A stretch of DNA of 15,154 nt from Actinocrinis sp035605935 (GTDB lineage Bacteria > Actinomycetota > Actinomycetes > Streptomycetales > Catenulisporaceae), in contig NZ_DATNGK010000184.1 of NCBI RefSeq assembly GCF_035605935.1, forward strand, positions 1 to 15,154, written 5' to 3'. The position numbers were made by a program, and so were the translations under genes. Numbering within the stretch: position 1 is the first letter of the stretch; every line of letters starts with the position of its first letter. Of the stretch, positions 13,335-15,154 are shown piece by piece. The notes under the pieces are model-generated. The model was not told the origin of the DNA. It saw only the letters and a program-made list of their open reading frames with translations, and searched no databases.

Positions 13335-14555
13335 TTACGCTGCGTCGCGGATCAGCGCGGCGCGGTACGGCAGTACGGCCTCGACTTGGTAGCCGCCTTC
13401 GAGCCGTGGACCGGCTTGTAGCGCTCCCCCGTACATCGCCACCCGTTCCTTCATCCCGGTCAGCCCGTTGCCCTTGCCGTCGGTCAGGGCAGCGGCGCCC
13501 CGGCCGTCGTCGCGGACCATCATCCGCAACTCGTCCTCACCGTAGTGCAGCGAGACCTGGGCGCTCACGCGCGGACCGCCGTGCTTGCGAGTATTGGTCA
13601 GCGACTCCTGCACAATGCGGTACGCCGCGAGCGCCATGCCTTGAGGCAGCGGCACCGGTACGCCTTCGACCTCGAAGTCGACCGCGATGCCGGTCGCGCG
13701 AACCTGCTCAAGCAAGTCCTCTAGTTGATCAACGCCCGGCTGCGGCGCGCGGTCCGCAGCATTGCCTTCCGATCGCAGGACACCGATCAGCCGGCGCATT
13801 TCGGCGAGCGCGGACCGGCCGGTCTCGGCGATAGTCCCCAGCGCTCGACGGGTCGTCTCCGGCGAGGTGTCCAGCGCGTACGAGGCGCCCTCCGCCTGAA
13901 CGACCATGACGGAGACGTGGTGCGCGACCACGTCGTGCAGTTCGCGTGCGATACGGGCACGCTCGGCCGCAGCGCCGATCTGTGCCTGCTGGTCCCGTTC
14001 TCTTTCCAACCGCCGTGCCTTGTCTTCCAGGTCGAGGTAGTAGGCGCGCCGGTACCGCATCGAGTCACCGAGCACCCAGGCGATGATCAGCGGAGCGGCG
14101 AACACGCAGTAGACGAACATCCATTCATAGGAAGAAACGTGCTGCCGCGCCGGTGCGGTGACCCATTGGTTGAGCGCGACGCCGACCCCGATCATCCCGA
14201 CGCCGAGGCCCACGAGAGAAAGTCGCCGCGGGCGGTACGCAGCGAATGCGTACATCGCCATAGGCACGGCCAGCGCCGACACAGTCGGCCGGTAACCCAA
14301 CAAAGCTTCGACCGCGCCGAAGAAGTAGACGGCCCAGAACGAGACCGACGGGAACCGGCGGCGGAAGAGCAGCGGTGCGCCGATGAAGACCCCGGCGAGG
14401 GCCGGGATGAACGGATTGCGCTCGAACACGGAGATCACGCCGAAGAACACCAGGAAGGCCGCCATCACCCCGTCGACCAGCGTCGGGTGTCTCTGGAGCC
14501 ATACGTACACGCGCGTCACGACACGAGCGTACGAAATCCTCGAGGTCCTGCCCAT
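13335..14555 (-). CDS. NarL-type sensor histidine kinase (HisKA_3)
   Basis: The 406-aa protein has an N-terminal membrane region with about five or six spans (roughly 28-42, 48-62, 70-88, 92-106, 112-130 and 145-163) and no large extracellular loop, so sensing is probably within the membrane. A short coiled coil (LEDKARRLERERDQQAQ) follows. The HisKA_3 dimerisation domain has phospho-acceptor His207 in RIARELHDVVAHHVSVM. The HATPase domain shows the N box QESLTNTRKHG (316-326), DDGRG (349-353) and GNGLTGMKERV (362-372). Start is uncertain: ATG 14555 lacks a clear ribosome site. GTG 14519 gives the typical N-terminus just before WLQRHP and sits 6 nt after a TACGCT box, so a leaderless 394-aa form is plausible. 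It is followed at once by its response regulator. Confidence 0.92.
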   Translation of the reverse strand: MGRTSRISYARVVTRVYVWLQRHPTLVDGVMAAFLVFFGVISVFERNPFIPALAGVFIGAPLLFRRRFPSVSFWAVYFFGAVEALLGYRPTVSALAVPMAMYAFAAYRPRRLSLVGLGVGMIGVGVALNQWVTAPARQHVSSYEWMFVYCVFAAPLIIAWVLGDSMRYRRAYYLDLEDKARRLERERDQQAQIGAAAERARIARELHDVVAHHVSVMVVQAEGASYALDTSPETTRRALGTIAETGRSALAEMRRLIGVLRSEGNAADRAPQPGVDQLEDLLEQVRATGIAVDFEVEGVPVPLPQGMALAAYRIVQESLTNTRKHGGPRVSAQVSLHYGEDELRMMVRDDGRGAAALTDGKGNGLTGMKERVAMYGGALQAGPRLEGGYQVEAVLPYRAALIRDAA

Positions 14556-14593
14556 GCGCCGCCGGGGCGAACTATTGGCTCATCCCGCAGCGG

Positions 14594-14599
14594 TACGGT
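14594..14599 (+). promoter_or_regulatory. Candidate -10 element before the methyltransferase gene
   Basis: TACGGT fits TANNNT and ends 8 nt before the ATG at 14608, compatible with a leaderless transcript; no Shine-Dalgarno sequence is seen. A TTGGCT at 14575-14580 is only 13 bp upstream, too close for a standard -35 element. Weak support. Confidence 0.3.
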
Positions 14600-14607
14600 C
14601 TCATCCC

Positions 14608-15154
14608 ATGGTGGGACGCATGCAGGGACATACGCCGCAGGCCGAGTCCGGATTCCTCCCCTGGTCGCTCGCGATGCAGCGGGCGCTGTACGGTCCGGAC
14701 GGGTTCTATCGGGCCGGCGAGGGCCCGGCCGCGCACTTCAGGACGTCGGTCCATGCCTCGCCGCTCTTCGCGGCGGCCGTGGTGCGACTGCTGCGCGAGG
14801 TCGATGCGGCGCTGGGCCATCCGGATCCAATCACGCTGGTCGATGTGGGTGCCGGTCGCGGTGAACTGCTGGACGCCGTCCGCACCCAACTCAACGGCCC
14901 GCCGCAGCCCGACGACACCCTCTCTCAGCGCCTGCACCTCGTCGCGGTCGAGGTCGCCTCCAACCCCGAGAATCTGACTTCTGCTATCGAATGGCGTAAC
15001 GAGCCACCCTCCAGCGTCACCGGTCTGCTCATCGCCAACGAGTGGCTGGACAATGTCCCCTGCGATGTCGCCGAGTCCACTCCGGACGGCTGGCTGCTCG
15101 TCGAAGTCGCTGCCGATGGCACCGAACGGCTCGGCCTCGAACCCAGCGCGGACC
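14608..15154 (+). CDS. SAM-dependent methyltransferase, MidA/NDUFAF7 (DUF185)-like, N-terminal part
   Basis: The frame is open from the ATG at 14608 to the window end (182 codons, incomplete). The N-terminal segment LYGPDGFYRAGEGPAAHFRTS resembles the MidA/NDUFAF7 N-terminus, where similar wording (YGPxGFY) precedes the methyltransferase core. Motif I of the SAM site is LVDVGAGRGELL (77-88), and LIANEWLDNVPCDVAE (141-156) matches the family's (A)NExLDxxP motif. In eukaryotes NDUFAF7 methylates an arginine of a respiratory complex I subunit; the bacterial substrate is mostly unknown. An ATG at 14620 is an alternative start. The gene is divergent from the histidine kinase across a 52-bp gap, so promoters may overlap. 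Confidence 0.82.
   Translation, partial: MVGRMQGHTPQAESGFLPWSLAMQRALYGPDGFYRAGEGPAAHFRTSVHASPLFAAAVVRLLREVDAALGHPDPITLVDVGAGRGELLDAVRTQLNGPPQPDDTLSQRLHLVAVEVASNPENLTSAIEWRNEPPSSVTGLLIANEWLDNVPCDVAESTPDGWLLVEVAADGTERLGLEPSAD

Noticed and set aside
13322..13348. Direct repeat GCTGCGTCGC on both sides of the histidine kinase stop
   Set aside because: Ten-base GC-rich repeat 17 bp apart; probably a small duplication without function.

Overview
The window is GC-rich with strong third-position G/C bias, many GTG/TTG starts, 4-bp stop/start overlaps and several apparently leaderless genes. Together with the gene content (a DUF2520 Rossmann protein-panC-nadB-nadC-coaX-lysS block, a BlaI/M56 pair, NarL-type two-component genes) this points to a high-GC actinomycete chromosome. 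I cannot name the genus. Nothing suggests a plasmid, phage or insertion sequence. The largest stretch without a gene is about 145 bases.

Layout: (1) 1-1706, minus: cydA and the start of cydB, the two core subunits of a cytochrome bd-type quinol oxidase, joined by a GTGA overlap. (2) 1796-3802, plus: a divergent cluster of a BlaI/MecI-family repressor, a sensor-less BlaR1-like M56 membrane metallopeptidase and a type I methionine aminopeptidase. A perfect 8+8 bp inverted repeat lies in the short gap between cydA and blaI, where one repressor could control both directions. (3) 3854-4018, minus: a 54-codon single-span membrane protein. (4) 4134-11150, minus: a coenzyme block transcribed in the order DUF2520 reductase-like gene, panC, nadB, nadC, coaX, lysS. 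The first four are joined by 4-bp overlaps. It supplies steps of pantothenate/CoA and NAD synthesis plus lysyl-tRNA synthetase. (5) 11296-12546, plus: a six-span FUSC/aromatic-acid-exporter-like membrane protein. (6) 12584-14555, minus: a histidine kinase followed by its NarL/LuxR-type response regulator. (7) 14608 to the end, plus: the N-terminal part of a MidA/NDUFAF7-like SAM-dependent methyltransferase.

The best candidate for something not fully described is the cydAB / blaI-M56-map divergon. It links a BlaI-type, protease-released repressor to a respiratory oxidase and places a cytosolic aminopeptidase in the same operon. The second is a run of 18-bp tandem repeats that gives L-aspartate oxidase a hexapeptide-repeat tail. 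The remaining genes are ordinary housekeeping or common accessory genes.
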